From NCBI GenBank assembly GCA_977006965.1, contig OZ345353.1:310001-374000 (forward strand): a stretch of 64,000 nucleotides of DNA, in the 5' to 3' direction. Of this stretch, positions 32,259 through 45,011 are shown piece by piece (the first letter of the stretch is position 1; each line of letters opens with the position of its first letter). A model generated the notes under the pieces. It worked only from the letters and a program-made list of their open reading frames with translations, was not told the origin of the DNA and made no database searches. The position numbers and the translations under genes were made by a program. Source of the DNA: Phymatolithon calcareum. Its lineage: Eukaryota; Rhodophyta; Florideophyceae; Hapalidiales.

Positions 32259-34639
32259 CAGGACTCACCACGATTAAACGCTCAGCGAGCGGGGGGCTGT
32301 ATATTTTCCGCGCCGTTTCCGGGCTTTTCTCATAAAAATAGCGCATTATAAGATTTCACTTCGTTTTCGGCTGCATTTCATCAGAAATCCGCGTCTAAAG
32401 TACTAAAAATAAGGGGTCCCTGGTGGGCTCTACTCGAGCCCCCCATGAAAGGGAAAGAATGAAGTTTAATCATAAATATTACCAGAATTCAGCAATTGCA
32501 ACTCGACGACCGAACTTATTTGAACATCCTGTTTTTTCGAAATAATTCACATAGCCGACGACCGCAGGTCGTGATCATCGACGTCCGAGCATAATGATCC
32601 AGATTCAGCCCGTCGACATATCGAACGACTATATGATACACCCACCAAGTTCATGGAGGAATCCACAAAATAATTTTACTGTGCTGTCTGGAGCAGCATA
32701 TTGCAAGGAACAGGACAGTCCCAGCTTGGACTTGTGTCTCTTTGTTGAGGCCACATTAATAGAACGGGGACCAAGAGCTTCTGGCTCTCAGAGACACGAT
32801 CTTGGACTTGAAGGCTGCTAGCTGGTCACCCGCCGTTGTTGAATTTTGTTTTTCGCCGACCCTTCCTTTCGAGATCAGAAGTTTCGAAACGTGGTGCACT
32901 CAGAACATAGCTGTAGTGTCCTGTCTCATCTGGACAGCAACATTTGCACAGTGGGACTAATATACGGGAATGGGCTGCCGGCTTGGAAACTTAAAGGAAC
33001 AGGAAACCTGGCCGGAAACGATTTATTGCACAGTAATAGTTGGAGACAAGGAAATGAGCATATACCTGTTAGTGGTGTACAAGATTGTTGGACTCATTGG
33101 CTGCACACACGAGGAACAGTTTACGGGTCATTCCCGGTCGCATGAAACGGTTCCGTGCGGGCGGGCGGATATCTAGTATTTGGTGTTAGCAGTACAGTAG
33201 CGGAGAAGATCGAGGGGAAGACGGGAGTTGCAAGACCAGTTGGCACGCCAGACACAAGAAGGGCCTTGCAGCGTGACACTCACGCAAACGCCGCTGAGAG
33301 AAGGCGTAAATTATCACCCATCACACATGATGTGTGCTGGGCCTTTATTCCATTTTGATTGACTGTACAGATGGGCAGGATCATCTTGGATGGTAAGCAC
33401 GTGGCTATTGGCTTGCAGCAGAACGGAGCGGAACTGACAGATCCAATGTACAGTAGCACCAACAGGGTCAGGAGATTTTAACTTCTCTCAACGACTCTCA
33501 TGATCATGATCATGATCATGAAGATCATGCTACTACAATAGCACGAGAGGAACCGTTTGCGCCGATGGTGGGCCCTGGCGACGATCGCCGCCACTGTCCG
33601 ACCCGACCTTTCGAGAGGCCGGGCGGGTATGGCACTGGCTCATGGCGCGTGTCTGAGTGGCTGCCTGCCTGTGCTCGTCACGAGAGAATTAGTCTTCTGC
33701 TGCAGTAAATGTCCAACGTTTAAACACGGCGAGTCGGTGTGTTGACTGTACCTTGCTCGTGAGACTTGAGTTGGAACCCGTCTGACGATCATGCTGTACG
33801 CGCCACGCCACGCGGTTTCCACCGACATAGCTATGCCTTCGTGCTCCTAACACCGTCGCAATTATGTGAGTGTTGCAATTGAAAAGTCCGTCTGTAAGTG
33901 CACTGTACGTCTATCATTAAAGCTCTGTTGCATTTCGACTTCGTTTTAGTATGTAATTCAATCACATGCAGAATTTCGTAGGTCTAACACTGTGTCGCAG
34001 TTTTTCACCACACTGTCTCCAAATTTTGGACACAACAGTGTTCCAACCCGTTCCAACGCTGTTTTACAGGATGCGATTCACTGAGATTTCGGAAACGAGT
34101 GGAAATCGGCGCCGGCGTCGTCGAAAACGGTTTCCGACACTGACACGTAAGCGTATGTATGGCGACAGAATGTCATCGTGCTCTCGAAAAGTCAAACGTG
34201 GAATGCAGGCTGTTTTTGTATGAAGCCGTTATACAACTCGGTTATACACGAACATACGGCGCATTCTAGTTACTGGAACTGACGGTGCGGCTGTCCGAGT
34301 GTCATAAAATTTGCGTGGTTTTGGGATTCATTGCGACTCATCAAACGAACCGTTTCTCCCAAGCGCAGGCGTTTGTCCTCGCACAAAAATAGTCGCAGCG
34401 AAAAAACACTAAACAAATGAGCTGTCCGATTCACTGCCAAATACCGGTACCGCCACTGTACTTCTGCTCTGCTCCCGCGCCCGCCGCCGCTCTCATCGGA
34501 CATGCGCACCGCCGCTCTCCGCAGTATCCCCGATTTGGCATCTCCCGCGCTCTGACCAAGCGACCGTTGCGCCTGATCGCACCCACCCCTCCCACTGCCC
34601 ATCAGCTCCACCCGCGCCGCGCCTTGGCATGTCCCGTCA
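32259..34639. other. No gene recognised; further small palindromes
   Basis: Contains CACACATGATGTGTG near 33,324-33,338, a run of overlapping TGATCA/ATCATG palindromes at about 33,497-33,530, and GGGCTC-GAGCCC near 32,425-32,442. Frames are short and unsupported. Confidence 0.45.
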
Positions 34640-36539
34640 TTGCGTGTCTTTCGACCGACGACCTGGCCCGGGTCCTCCACGCCCTATTTTTTCCCGCCTC
34701 TTTTGCGACCGCAACTGTACCCCATCCCTCTTGCCCTCCTGACTGCCCCGTTCCGGCATTTTGCGAACCCTACTTCTGCCGCCCTCTGTCTGTCGCCAAC
34801 CAAGTCGTCCTGCAACAACCTGCCGCGCCACCCGCACGCCTCGCAGAACCGCGGCCGCGGGATAATGCAACCGTCTGACCCCGCCCATCCGTCTCGTACC
34901 TATGGCCCGTCCGCCCCCTCGCCGCTCGGTTCATATCCTCCCATTCCCCCGGTTTCCCCGGCCATGTTGCCGGGCCCTCCACCCCGTCCCCCGGCCTCCT
35001 CAGCTCAACCAGGCCCGAGTTCACGTCCTACCGGACGTCCACCTTGGACCCCTGAGCCCATCCCGCCCATTGAGGAGCTTCGTCCGTCCACTGCACGAGG
35101 TTTAAACCGTCTTAACGCCCCCAACCTGACGACCTACATTGAGCATTATCGTGAGTTCCCATCATTTCTCTCCCTCATATTTCCAGCATGCAAATGTTGT
35201 ATTGCCTTGCTGACCACAGCCCCGTATCTTTCGCACTGCTCTTATGTCCCGCACAGATTACTACTATTTTGCCGGAAACTGCACAGTCTACCAAGCCCCT
35301 GATGCGGCCCGCTCGCGTCCTGTGCAAATCGTCTCTGACCGACCGCCTGCGCATCCGGAACGTCCGCATGCAAGCCCTCCGTTTCCCCATCCCTCGCATC
35401 ACGTTCCCACTTCGCCGTATTCCCGTGATGCCGCTCATCGACAGGCATATCCGGACCATCAGCAGCAGCACCACAACCATGTTGGTGGCTTTCCTGGTTC
35501 CTCTGAAGCCTTGCCTGTGATCATGCCACTTCGGTCGGCCCCTATTGATTTCTCAGGGGCACCGCATGAGCAGCAACAGCCACACGAAGCGGTCAATGCG
35601 CTCCCTGGCCCGCCCCATAATCATCTTTCAGATCCAACGATGCCATCCCAATTTCGCGGGAGAGATGGACCCAGGGAGCTTCCGTCCATGGTAACGTATG
35701 AACGCCCCGTGAAGCGTTCTCGTGCCCTTTCACTTCCGAATTCCGGCCAATTACGTCGTGTTGGTGTCGACTCGCGTAGCACAACTGCGCTTGCCACTCC
35801 GCGTTCCCCGCTCAACGCTGTCCCGGGCCCTGCTGGCACCCAAGGTGGTGTGTCCAATTCGAGTTCGCTCTCTGACGGCCGCTCGCCCTCGCGACGCAAG
35901 ACCATCCCCTTGGTGCGGGCCGCGAATGAGAGTGATCTGATGATGAATGATTGGGAGCATGTAGTCAACATGTACATGACTGGCGAGGGCACTCGCGATG
36001 GACGTCCGTTACGGAACATTACACGCGGAGACGGGCGTCGTGTGGAGGATCGCAAATTGCTCGAGAAGAGAAGGACGATCGGGAAAACATTTGAGCGACT
36101 CGGACGGCCGCTATTTGAAGCTGCTATCGGGTACAAAATGGAAGGAAAGTACCGTCGTAAACAGAAGATGTATCACGTCATTGCGCGCTGCAGGGTTGTC
36201 AATGGACTGCGCAAAGCTGGGGACGAGTTACCCACAGACGCTGCCAAGCTCACCACCCTCATCGATCAGAGGCTACAGGAAAAGGCGGCACGAAATGCGA
36301 TGCTTAATGAGCAGCCGAATCATTTCCGCCGTCAGCAGCAGCAGCAAGCACTTGAGGAGAAACAGCAGCCCGCGACAGCGCTTCTTGCTGCCGTCGCCGC
36401 CCAGCAACCGACGCTCCCGCCGCCGCCCGTGCACGGACAGCAGCACAACGCGGACGGAGAGAACCGCGAGCTGGCCCCGCTCGCGCCGCAGCGTGAGCCT
36501 GGCGGGCTTGGTGCTGCGCAGAAGAGACGTCATCCGTAA
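34640..36539 (+). CDS. Unknown protein: Pro-rich N-terminus, basic C-terminal domain; one intron
   Basis: Exon 1 runs to 35,150 and exon 2 from 35,257 to the stop at 36,537-36,539. The intron (35,151-35,256, 106 bp) has donor GTGAGT and ends CCGCACAG. Splicing joins the frames in phase 1 without a stop. Two in-frame ATGs are possible, at 34,640 and 34,865; the second begins a strongly Pro/Ser-rich stretch and seems more natural. The middle is low-complexity (Pro, His, Gln, Ser). The C-terminal part from about 35,935 is an ordered-looking basic domain, with DWEHVVNMYMTGEGTRDG, then RTIGKTFERLGRPLFEAAIG and YRRKQKMYHVIARCRVVNGL, followed by Gln-rich tails. I do not recognise the domain; a nuclear or DNA-binding role is a guess. 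GC content is high, as for the next two genes, which marks it as host-like rather than transposon. Confidence 0.65.
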
Positions 36540-36947
36540 GATGAATCACCGGGTCTGTGTTGGGTTTGCATCTGATTGTGTGATCACCAGCAAGGAAATT
36601 GCCACTACGCGCATTCCCCGGGCAGGTAAATTTAACCGCTTAATTCGTAGAAAGGTATGATAGCACAGCCTAGTTTTTTTCTAGATTTTTTCTAATCGAA
36701 GTGGTGTTGATTTTTTTTGGGACCTGCAAAATTTGTTTCAGCTTTATTTTTTGGGGAATATTCGTAACAACTGTCCGTCCCAAAGCATCTCACCGATTTC
36801 GTTAAGGTTCATGATTGGGTTTACATTTGTTGCACTTGTAGATGCTTTCGTTCTCTAACTCGCGGCAGATTTTTCGGCCTACCGCTTAGCTTTCCTTGGC
36901 AGACTCGCGGCAATCTTCAGCCGCGAAGAGCCCACCGTCGCGACGTC

Positions 36948-39338
36948 ATGTCGCTCATGGATGAGGTGCGCCGATCCGCACGCGCGCTCGACGGTGCGGC
37001 CTTCGCACTCGCGCACACATTGCGCGACAAGCTTGGGCCACCGGCGACAACCGCGACCTTTCAGGAGGCGGAGGCAGTTTGCATCTCAACGCGCGCAGTG
37101 CTGGATGAGCTTAGTCCGTTGGAGCCGTTGCTTGCCGCGGATGCGGCCGTTGTGGGATGCACGATCCCTGATTCGCGCGTGCGAAACGGATTCGACTCGC
37201 TTGCCACCATTCTGGTCACATTGCTGGACAATGCTACCGCCGCCGTGCTTGATGTCGCGGGTACCATCGCGCGACCACCGCTCGGCCCCACTGGCGCCTT
37301 CGAGCGCATGGTCACGCATCACGGTCAGTTGCGCGCCATGTACGGTATTGTACACCTGGCCGGGAAGGTCGTGCAGCATGCAGACGTCACCCGTACTCCC
37401 TTTGTCGATGTGGCTGGATCGCCGGCGGAGGCGGATCTTGACCCCATGAAATGGCGAGCTGCTATAAAGATGGACGATTTTTATGGACGCTATTTTGGAT
37501 TCCATTATGCACCTGAGATGCGCAATGTGCTGCGTATTGTTAATATTGCTCGTGGCAGTGTTGATTCTACAATGCAACAGGATGCAACTGCGAATGCACC
37601 GGCGCTTGTAAAGAATGTTGCCATGCTTGGCTGGGGATGGATCTATACTAACATTGTGCTGATGAATAATCTCGGGCTGAATATTGGGTCTGCCTCGAAA
37701 ATCGGCGCCGATAAGGGCGTTCGTCCAAGTATTGAAACCTTGCGAACTTTTATGAATCTTGTGGAAGACCCGGTCGTTGCTGGTGTCACTGGACTCGCGA
37801 GCGCAGATGCTGCTATTGACCGCGCGTTCCAAATACCGTCCCCACAGAAGTATGACGACTGGCGACAAGTCAAACTTGCGATGCTCGCCGCAGCAGAGGA
37901 TCTTCTAGACACCAACGGCATAAACTACGAGATCCTCTATGAGGTTTTCTGCTCAGTTACGGAACCGGTCTCCGCCCGGCTCATGAGTTCGAAAAAAAGA
38001 CCAGCCACTTTGGCATCTTTGCATTCTTCAGACACTCCTATCAAGGCAAGAATGAGGCAATCAGAAAACGGCCGCTCGCTTTCTGATACAACTTCGCAAT
38101 GTCAGTTTACTAACTTCAATGAAACACCCGTCAACCAGTCAGATGCTCAATTTGTTCCCTTGAAAGCGAATTCGAAACCTGTCCCACTGGACGCTCTCAC
38201 TAACCCAGAACCATCAGCGGGCCTCACTCTTGCGATACCGAGCAACGGCAAAGTCAAAACGCCGCAGAGAAGACCAAAATCATTAAGCGCATCACCTCAG
38301 GAACAAGTGGCCACGAGTACTGTATGGCAAACGAAATCGTCTCGCTCTCTGCAAAGCTCACCGGAAGATGGTCGACGATCCTCTCTCGCGTCATCTTTGG
38401 CTGGTGCCGCGGAGTCGAGCTATCTTGCTTCTGCACTCAAGACTGAATTCTGTAGACTCCATTCCAACGTTTCCTCATTTCTCGGTCTCGCGGAGACTCC
38501 CCCAGCGTCTGGGCTTATTGTCCACTTCCACGGCGGTGGCTTTGTCTCACAGAGCAGCGTTGGACATTCCGTGTACTTGAAGGAATGGTGTGCAGACATG
38601 CCAGATGCAGTTGTACTCTCTATTGACTATAAGCTCGCCCCAGAGCACCGCTTTCCTGTCGCGCTACACGAATGCGTATATGCCTATCAATGGGCCCTAT
38701 CAAACGCTGCCTTTCTCGGCACTTGCGCCAGCCGCGTTGTATTTGTGGGGGACTCTGCGGGTGGCAATCTCGCCCTCGCTGCGGCATTGCTGGCCGAAGA
38801 AATTGGATTACGCCGTCCAGACGGCGTTTGTCTCGCGTATCCGTCTCTATATGTATCAAGGGCATGGAGTCCAAGTCGACTGTTGTCGTTTTTCGATCCT
38901 CTACTCCCGCTCTCCGTGCTCGAACTATGTATGGAGTCATACCTTTCCGAGTCGCAACGGACGCGTTGCACGAAAGACCCGTACATATCCCCAGTGGTCG
39001 CCTCTGACGACCAGCTGCGACGGCTACCACCTGTCACCGCCGTATGCGGAGAGCTCGACCCGCTTCTGGACGATTCAGCACTACTTGCAGACCGATTGCA
39101 TCGTGCGGGTCGGAAGGGAGATGTCTTCCGAATCTATAGGGCGATGCCACACGGGTTCCTCAACATGACTCAGGTCAGTGAGCAGGCACGAGCTGCAATG
39201 TCGTTCTTGTCCACACATATGGCGGAGTTCTTGCAGATTCAATTCCGAAACACAAGGCATGAGCCGTTGGTGCAGCATATACATCCACAAATGCCAAAAA
39301 GTCCAGCGGAAGCTTTTTCGGAGGCGTCCACTTTGTGA
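36948..39338 (+). CDS. Hormone-sensitive lipase homologue
   Basis: A single open frame of 796 codons, close in length to animal hormone-sensitive lipase. Residues 1 to about 340 resemble the family's N-terminal HSL_N domain. A Ser/Thr-rich linker (about 350-490) leads to an alpha/beta-hydrolase domain. That domain holds the oxyanion motif HGGG (528-531), the GDSAGG nucleophile elbow with Ser603, a probable catalytic Asp704 in GELDPLLDD, and His735 in MPHGFLNM. All parts of the triad are present, so an active neutral ester or acylglycerol hydrolase is expected, acting on stored lipid in the cytoplasm or at lipid droplets. The start ATG at 36,948 is followed by a second at 36,957. There is no intron. 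The linker is where regulation by phosphorylation would be expected by analogy with animals, but that is inference. Confidence 0.9.
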   Translation: MSLMDEVRRSARALDGAAFALAHTLRDKLGPPATTATFQEAEAVCISTRAVLDELSPLEPLLAADAAVVGCTIPDSRVRNGFDSLATILVTLLDNATAAVLDVAGTIARPPLGPTGAFERMVTHHGQLRAMYGIVHLAGKVVQHADVTRTPFVDVAGSPAEADLDPMKWRAAIKMDDFYGRYFGFHYAPEMRNVLRIVNIARGSVDSTMQQDATANAPALVKNVAMLGWGWIYTNIVLMNNLGLNIGSASKIGADKGVRPSIETLRTFMNLVEDPVVAGVTGLASADAAIDRAFQIPSPQKYDDWRQVKLAMLAAAEDLLDTNGINYEILYEVFCSVTEPVSARLMSSKKRPATLASLHSSDTPIKARMRQSENGRSLSDTTSQCQFTNFNETPVNQSDAQFVPLKANSKPVPLDALTNPEPSAGLTLAIPSNGKVKTPQRRPKSLSASPQEQVATSTVWQTKSSRSLQSSPEDGRRSSLASSLAGAAESSYLASALKTEFCRLHSNVSSFLGLAETPPASGLIVHFHGGGFVSQSSVGHSVYLKEWCADMPDAVVLSIDYKLAPEHRFPVALHECVYAYQWALSNAAFLGTCASRVVFVGDSAGGNLALAAALLAEEIGLRRPDGVCLAYPSLYVSRAWSPSRLLSFFDPLLPLSVLELCMESYLSESQRTRCTKDPYISPVVASDDQLRRLPPVTAVCGELDPLLDDSALLADRLHRAGRKGDVFRIYRAMPHGFLNMTQVSEQARAAMSFLSTHMAEFLQIQFRNTRHEPLVQHIHPQMPKSPAEAFSEASTL

Positions 39339-39987
39339 TGGCTCGTATGCTTCAGTAATGTCATTCTGTCCCGTGGTTCCTCCCACGGAAGACGTGTTGC
39401 TAGTCCGACATGTTCTGTGAGGACCGGACTTGCGCCAGTGGCATAGATCACAGAGTACGTATTGCGCACCATATTTGCTAGGGCTCTGGATTCTGTGGGA
39501 TGATCAGAACTTTAAACGTCGAAGTCGTGCTCTCTAGGACACCTTGTCGACACGGATCTTCTAATTCAAAACGGGTTGCAGGGCAAGAAGGCTTAGTCCA
39601 CATGTGCTCTCCATGGGACAGGACCCTGGGCGCTTAAGGAGTGAAACCTGAATTAAAACTCCCCCAAAGCGAAAAAGATTAGACGTCTCTGGGGCACGGA
39701 AAACCCTAGTCTAGGCGCTTGAATCATTGGGAATCGTGTTTTTCAAGCAGAAAATCAGATGCACATCTGCGACCAATCTTCATCTGTCTGAACTCTCCAC
39801 CGTTGTGTATAGCCAATGACACTGGAGTGGCTCACGAGTTTTCTTCCAATCGCAGTTCAGAGTATGACTAGTGAATGATGTCAGCAATACGTGCGCAAAC
39901 GGCATGAGCAATCGCACTTCACGCGAAAAAGAATAGGCCGTCCTTTGCAAAGAGAACACGACGATCCACCAAGCGCATAAAATAGCG
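39339..39987. other. Intergenic spacer between lipase and epimerase genes
   Basis: No frame with support. It presumably holds the lipase 3' UTR and the epimerase promoter. I see no clear TATA box. Confidence 0.5.
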
Positions 39988-40824
39988 ATGGAGGTAGGCG
40001 TTGGTGAAGGCGGGCTGCAGAAGGTAACCTTGCGCGCCGCGGGCAATTCGCAAGTGGAGATCTATTCATTCGGGGCGCATGTCGTGTCATGGCGTGCTGC
40101 TGACGGTGTCAACCAGATCTATACCTCTCCAACCGCCATTTATAACGGGACCAAGGCGATCCGCGGTGGAATTCCTGTGTGCTTTCCGCAGTTCGGACCG
40201 CGTGGCCCTCTGAAGCAGCACGGGTTTGCGCGCACATCAAAATGGACGCTCGACACTACTTTCGGCAACGCCTCATCGCCCGCCGCGCGCTTCGTTCTGC
40301 GCGACAGTGAGAGCACGCGCACCTCTGCGTGGCCGCACAAGTTCGAAATGCGGCTTACGGTCCAGCTCGCCGATGATGGAAACACCCTGACCGTGGGCAT
40401 GACGGTTGAGAACATGCAGACAGCACCGTTTACGTTTACTTGTGCACTTCATTCTTATTTCACATGCCCCAGTCAGGAGGTGGCTCTGTCAGAATTTAAC
40501 GGAGTGCGCTATCTTGATAACATCAATGAGTCTAAGGAGAAGATGCAGGATGGAGATATCACATTTGGAAAGGAAGTTGATAGAGTTTATATCTCGACGA
40601 CGGACACGATTTCTTTGAAAAGTTCGGGTCTGACTATTTGCAAAACTAATCTTCCGGAGGCCGTTGTTTGGAACCCGTATATTCAGAAAGCTGCGGCCCT
40701 AGCTGACATGCCCGACGATGACTGGAAGAATTTCATTTGTGTAGAGCCCGGAAAAATTATCGATCCCGTGCAGGTCGAGCCCGGCAAAACTTGGGAGGCT
40801 TATCTAGTTCTCAAAGTGGAGTAG
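39988..40824 (+). CDS. Glucose-6-phosphate 1-epimerase (D-hexose-6-phosphate mutarotase)
   Basis: A 278-codon frame covering the whole aldose-1-epimerase-like fold of this family, with no intron. It carries the diagnostic RGGIPVCFPQFG block, HGFAR with His78, and LHSYF with His155. It also has the late VVWNPYIQKA segment, followed by NFICVEPG with the catalytic Glu253. The enzyme interconverts the alpha and beta anomers of hexose 6-phosphates, mainly glucose 6-phosphate, in the cytosol, feeding glycolysis and the pentose phosphate route. The protein has no targeting peptide. An AATAAA signal lies 28 bases after the stop. The gene follows the lipase on the same strand, but 650 bp apart and with its own polyadenylation signal. 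Confidence 0.92.
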   Translation: MEVGVGEGGLQKVTLRAAGNSQVEIYSFGAHVVSWRAADGVNQIYTSPTAIYNGTKAIRGGIPVCFPQFGPRGPLKQHGFARTSKWTLDTTFGNASSPAARFVLRDSESTRTSAWPHKFEMRLTVQLADDGNTLTVGMTVENMQTAPFTFTCALHSYFTCPSQEVALSEFNGVRYLDNINESKEKMQDGDITFGKEVDRVYISTTDTISLKSSGLTICKTNLPEAVVWNPYIQKAAALADMPDDDWKNFICVEPGKIIDPVQVEPGKTWEAYLVLKVE

Positions 40825-40852
40825 ACGTGCCTCGGTGTGTTCCACAGTTCTA

Positions 40853-40858
40853 AATAAA
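40853..40858 (+). terminator. Polyadenylation signal AATAAA
   Basis: AATAAA in the context TCTAAATAAAGGTG, 28 bases after the epimerase stop codon, the right place for cleavage and polyadenylation. Confidence 0.6.
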
Positions 40859-40859
40859 G

Positions 40860-43800
40860 GTGTTTGGTCAAGGTCAAGTTGATTTCCTTAGTACAAGAGG
40901 AATTTAAATGGCTGTGACTAGACTTCTCTAGTGAGCTAATGGAAGGCTACAGTGTATACCAAAATTTATAAAAGTGCAAGTCCGGTGTTACAGGTTTGGC
41001 TGAGGTCTAGTCGATCAACCTCACGCAAGAGCTTTAAAATATTTCTGTGATTTGAGTTTTTCTCTTCATTGCACTACGCGAAGCACTAATCCAAGTGTTA
41101 CTAGTAATTCGGCTCTCGACACAAAAGGCACAAACAGAGCACGAGGAGCTTAATAGGATGCAGGTCAATGCGCGGTTGTTGGTACTGTTAGCTTGCACTA
41201 TTCACAAAGAGTAGCTCAGACTTTGACTCTAGGGACAGTAGCCGTCCTTTTGGGGAGCTTGCAGGCCGGCGATACTGCCCAAGCGATGTAGAGCGTACCG
41301 CGAATTGCGCTAAAGCTGAAGTCATTGCAATTATGAGTGGGAGGTATGTTGCGCCGACAGACACTGATGAGGTGTCTTTCTGCTCCTCGAAGAGTCGTCT
41401 ACCAATGGCAGCCTAGTACTTTTTGCTCTTTCTTCATTCACTGCTGGTGTAATGTTCTCGCAAGAAGAAACCACAGCACCGGGCTGATCAGATACTGCGA
41501 ATATCTCTGTTCATCCCAACCGACTAGAGCCATGAATATTGCTTTATATCTGCCAACTGACTTTGCCGGGCGAAACCAATATGAGCTTTCGCATCTCTAT
41601 GTAATGCAAACCAGAGGGTCGAACCATGACCTCCGTCCACCGTGGCTGGAAGTAGAGCACGATTCGTGACGTGTGAAGATTGTTCCTGTGGTGCGGCTGT
41701 GGGATTTTATTCGCTGGTCGAATGGCGAGGATTGCGGAATGGGATCATGAGCGACAGTTTCCGGTGCTGCCGATCCAGTCCGAACGCAGCTCACTGCTTG
41801 GAGAAACATAGATAGCGATCGGAGTGTACTGTGCATTGCAACTGCAATGTCTCAAATTCGACGAGCCGGGGCTCGTTGGCAGGTACGGTCTGTCATTGCC
41901 CAATTGCCGTGCGGACCGGTCATGTATAATACAACTCAGTCCCTCATTTGACAGCGGCAGCGAGGATGATTTCGAAAACTTACGCAGATCAACCGGGTAA
42001 GTTTGCGACCTTTCCGTTCCAACCATGACAACAAAGTGGAATGGTCGTGCAGAAACAATACAGGTTATTTGTTTCGTACTGCAATCTTGAAATACTTTTG
42101 ATGCTTTTCTTCTAATTGTGGGAGCTGAGAACCTTTCAGAGAGGGCGCTTAGTTATCAAAAAGAAATTGCATCGATCAAGGACTCATATTATCTAAACGT
42201 TTATGAGCACAGTAGTGATCTGGAGAGCGAAACCTCTATCGGAGTGTTGGAGGATTTATGCTCATATACATGGCACAAGTGGCTCAACATCGCGCCCTTG
42301 TACTGATTCGGATGTTACATACTGTGATATTGTTGAATGGGGAAGACGATTCCTCGCTCAACGAGATCACCACTAACTCGTCCTTAGAGACGCAGTGCGT
42401 TATGGTGCTATACTGGCTGCCCGTCGCGCTACTTGAAAAAGGAGAGGAAACATATATCCTGAATTAAGGCGGCACGGGAGCGGCACGAGCATAATAGACG
42501 CGTCTACAAGGATACTGAGAGTGGCACTATAGGTGCGCAGAACCTCATTCTCGTGGGTTTGCGTCAGTGCCGTGGTGCTAATAGCTCACGCGGTATTCGA
42601 CGTTGGAGCATCATCAGCAATATCGCCAGAAGAGATGCAACTGGACTAATCAGATCATGTAAGCCATGTACATTGATGACGAGTGCCCCGAGGAGGTACA
42701 ACTGCCAATTCAATTTCCGGCCCGTCATGATAAAGCATGAAACTGTTCAACCCTTCCTTCGTTCTTCTCCGAATGGCTTCCCTTTCTCCGCAAAGTCCGA
42801 CAAAAGGAGCCATTCCGCGTAAGTAGAATATTATAGATTCTGCTAAACCTAATCTCTGATGCTGATTATTGCCTTACTGCTCTTCCCTTGTCTCATGCAT
42901 GCAAAGAAGTGCGAACCCTTCGGTCGACTTGCGACAAAGATTTGATCTGATTCTTGGTTTATCTTAAAAATCGCTCAAAGATTCGCGACGTCTCTACTAG
43001 TCGGCAATCTACTTCCAACTTACGTGGTCTGTGGAGGGTGGGAAAAAATCTAAAAACCAAGAAATTCATGATGGAAAATATTGCTGGGCGCCGTCCAAGA
43101 GCCCCTCCTGCTTGCTATTATATTCCGTGTCCTTCAAATGAAATGACATCACTCTCAGGGGGAAAAACTTGACATAATTTCGTCGTAGTTCAGGGACAGT
43201 TCTTCAGTTTGAACTTCATAATGCGGATATTCCTGAAATTAACGGCAAAACCTTCGATCAGACTTTAACAATTTTAACCGTACAGAGGCTTAGGTTTCTT
43301 CGGTTCATCTCCTGGAATACAATCAGAGGCACAGATCTTCTTCAGAGGCTCTCATTCTATAGGGTTTATCGCTTAGCCCATTACCAGGGGATTATCGATC
43401 CGTCGGCACCAAATCAAAGAATTGAAATGTTCTCAAATTATCATTTCGCACCCTACGCCTTGTGAATCTTATTTTTCGCACCTGTCCTTACAGAGATTTT
43501 GCAAAGGTTAATGAAAAGGACACACGTGCAACCGACGCGAATTTTTCAGGAGAAATTGGTTAGCTTACGACGTTAGTGCGCAAATGCACGGGAATTTGAC
43601 GAAACAGTACCCGAAACCAACTTTTTTGTTTACTTTCACCTTCTCATGGCTGCGCAATCTGTCGCTGCTTGACTTTTTGAAATACCAAGAGATGGAACAT
43701 TCCCTTTCACACCTTAGCTGATCCGGAAAGCATTTACAGGAGCTAGATCATCGTCGGCATGCAAATATTATGCCCAGGCACGTCAGCCTCTCTCGATACG

Positions 43801-45011
43801 TACATATTCGAACATCTTTCAAGATTTGGTTGCACAACTCCTGTATCACCCAATAGAGAATTTTGCGTAGCTTGATACAGCTGCCTTCGTCACCGATCTC
43901 TCGATCGAGCGGGAACCACAGTGAAAAACTAGCTGATAATTATCTGTGACTCACTTGACCTACAGCATCATTTGCTCTCAGAGTTTTCCGTATTAAGCGG
44001 GACACATAGCTACAAGGCTGAGTGCCTCTTTTAGATGAGTCTCGCAACTTGGATACAAGCTTGACCAAACGATACACTCCTTAACAGTCTGGAAGCTATT
44101 TCAGCTTCTGACCATCTGACGAAGATTTTTATTATGATTGATCTCGCTCTGGTTTCTCTTGGTTGTCCCTGTCCCGCAGATGGTGAGGCTGCAACCGGGT
44201 TTTATACTGTTTCTAAACACTATCATATGTCGACATGTAACTACAAGCTGTGCTTGCAAATTCTAATAGTCAAAGTGTACTTGGTAAATCTTGCACGCGA
44301 CGCAATATCGTGGAAGGAGGACAGCAAGCGTATGTGCTTGTGTCTAATGTGGACGTGTAATTGTTTACACTCTGCGGTTTGGGCATGAATGAGAAAAAGT
44401 TGAACGCAGATCGCAAGATGAAAATATGTAGTGTCCACGTGCTCCTTGAAAAAGACCTCCCAACTGTTCTATTTTAGTGCTTCTCATTTTCTAGTATTTC
44501 AAGATTGTGCAGATTGTTTTACTTCATCCTGCGGTGATGGAGCACGAAATCTGAATATTATTAATAGAAGAGCCGAGAATTCTATAGTTATGTTCTCTCT
44601 CCGCTAGAAGCACATCTCGCTTCCGAGCATCCATTGCCAACTTTCTGAAACTCCGCTGTCTGGAATATTTCGGATACCGGAGGGATTGCCTCTTTTGCTC
44701 TGCATACGTTCGCAGTAGCATTCCAGAACCATGTCGCCGAGCTTTCCCAATCCTATTTTGACTCTTTTTTTGTTTTAGGAGCATGTCCTTTAGACTTTGT
44801 TTCGAAAGAAACCGTTTAAGGCTGAGAGCTTTAGAAAGTGAAAAAGAAAAATTGCCTAGCTTCTTTTTCTGGGCTTGACATTTTTCAAAATGTTTGAGAT
44901 GCATGTACTTGATTCTTCGATTGCTCTTCATCTCTTCCCGTTCGTAATTTAGAAGTTTCTTGCACCTTAGTTGGCTATTTCGACGAATAGACTGGCGATC
45001 ACATGGCTAGG
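40860..45011. other. No convincing gene
   Basis: Frames of 60-110 codons occur on both strands without motifs. The longest, on the minus strand at 44,524-44,931 (135 codons, ATG start), is very rich in Lys and Arg and has no recognised domain. It may be a chance frame in AT-rich sequence. I see no transposon termini in this stretch. Confidence 0.4.

Noticed and set aside
36948-40824. Lipase and epimerase as an operon
   Set aside because: They are separated by about 650 bp and the epimerase has its own AATAAA; nothing supports a polycistronic message.
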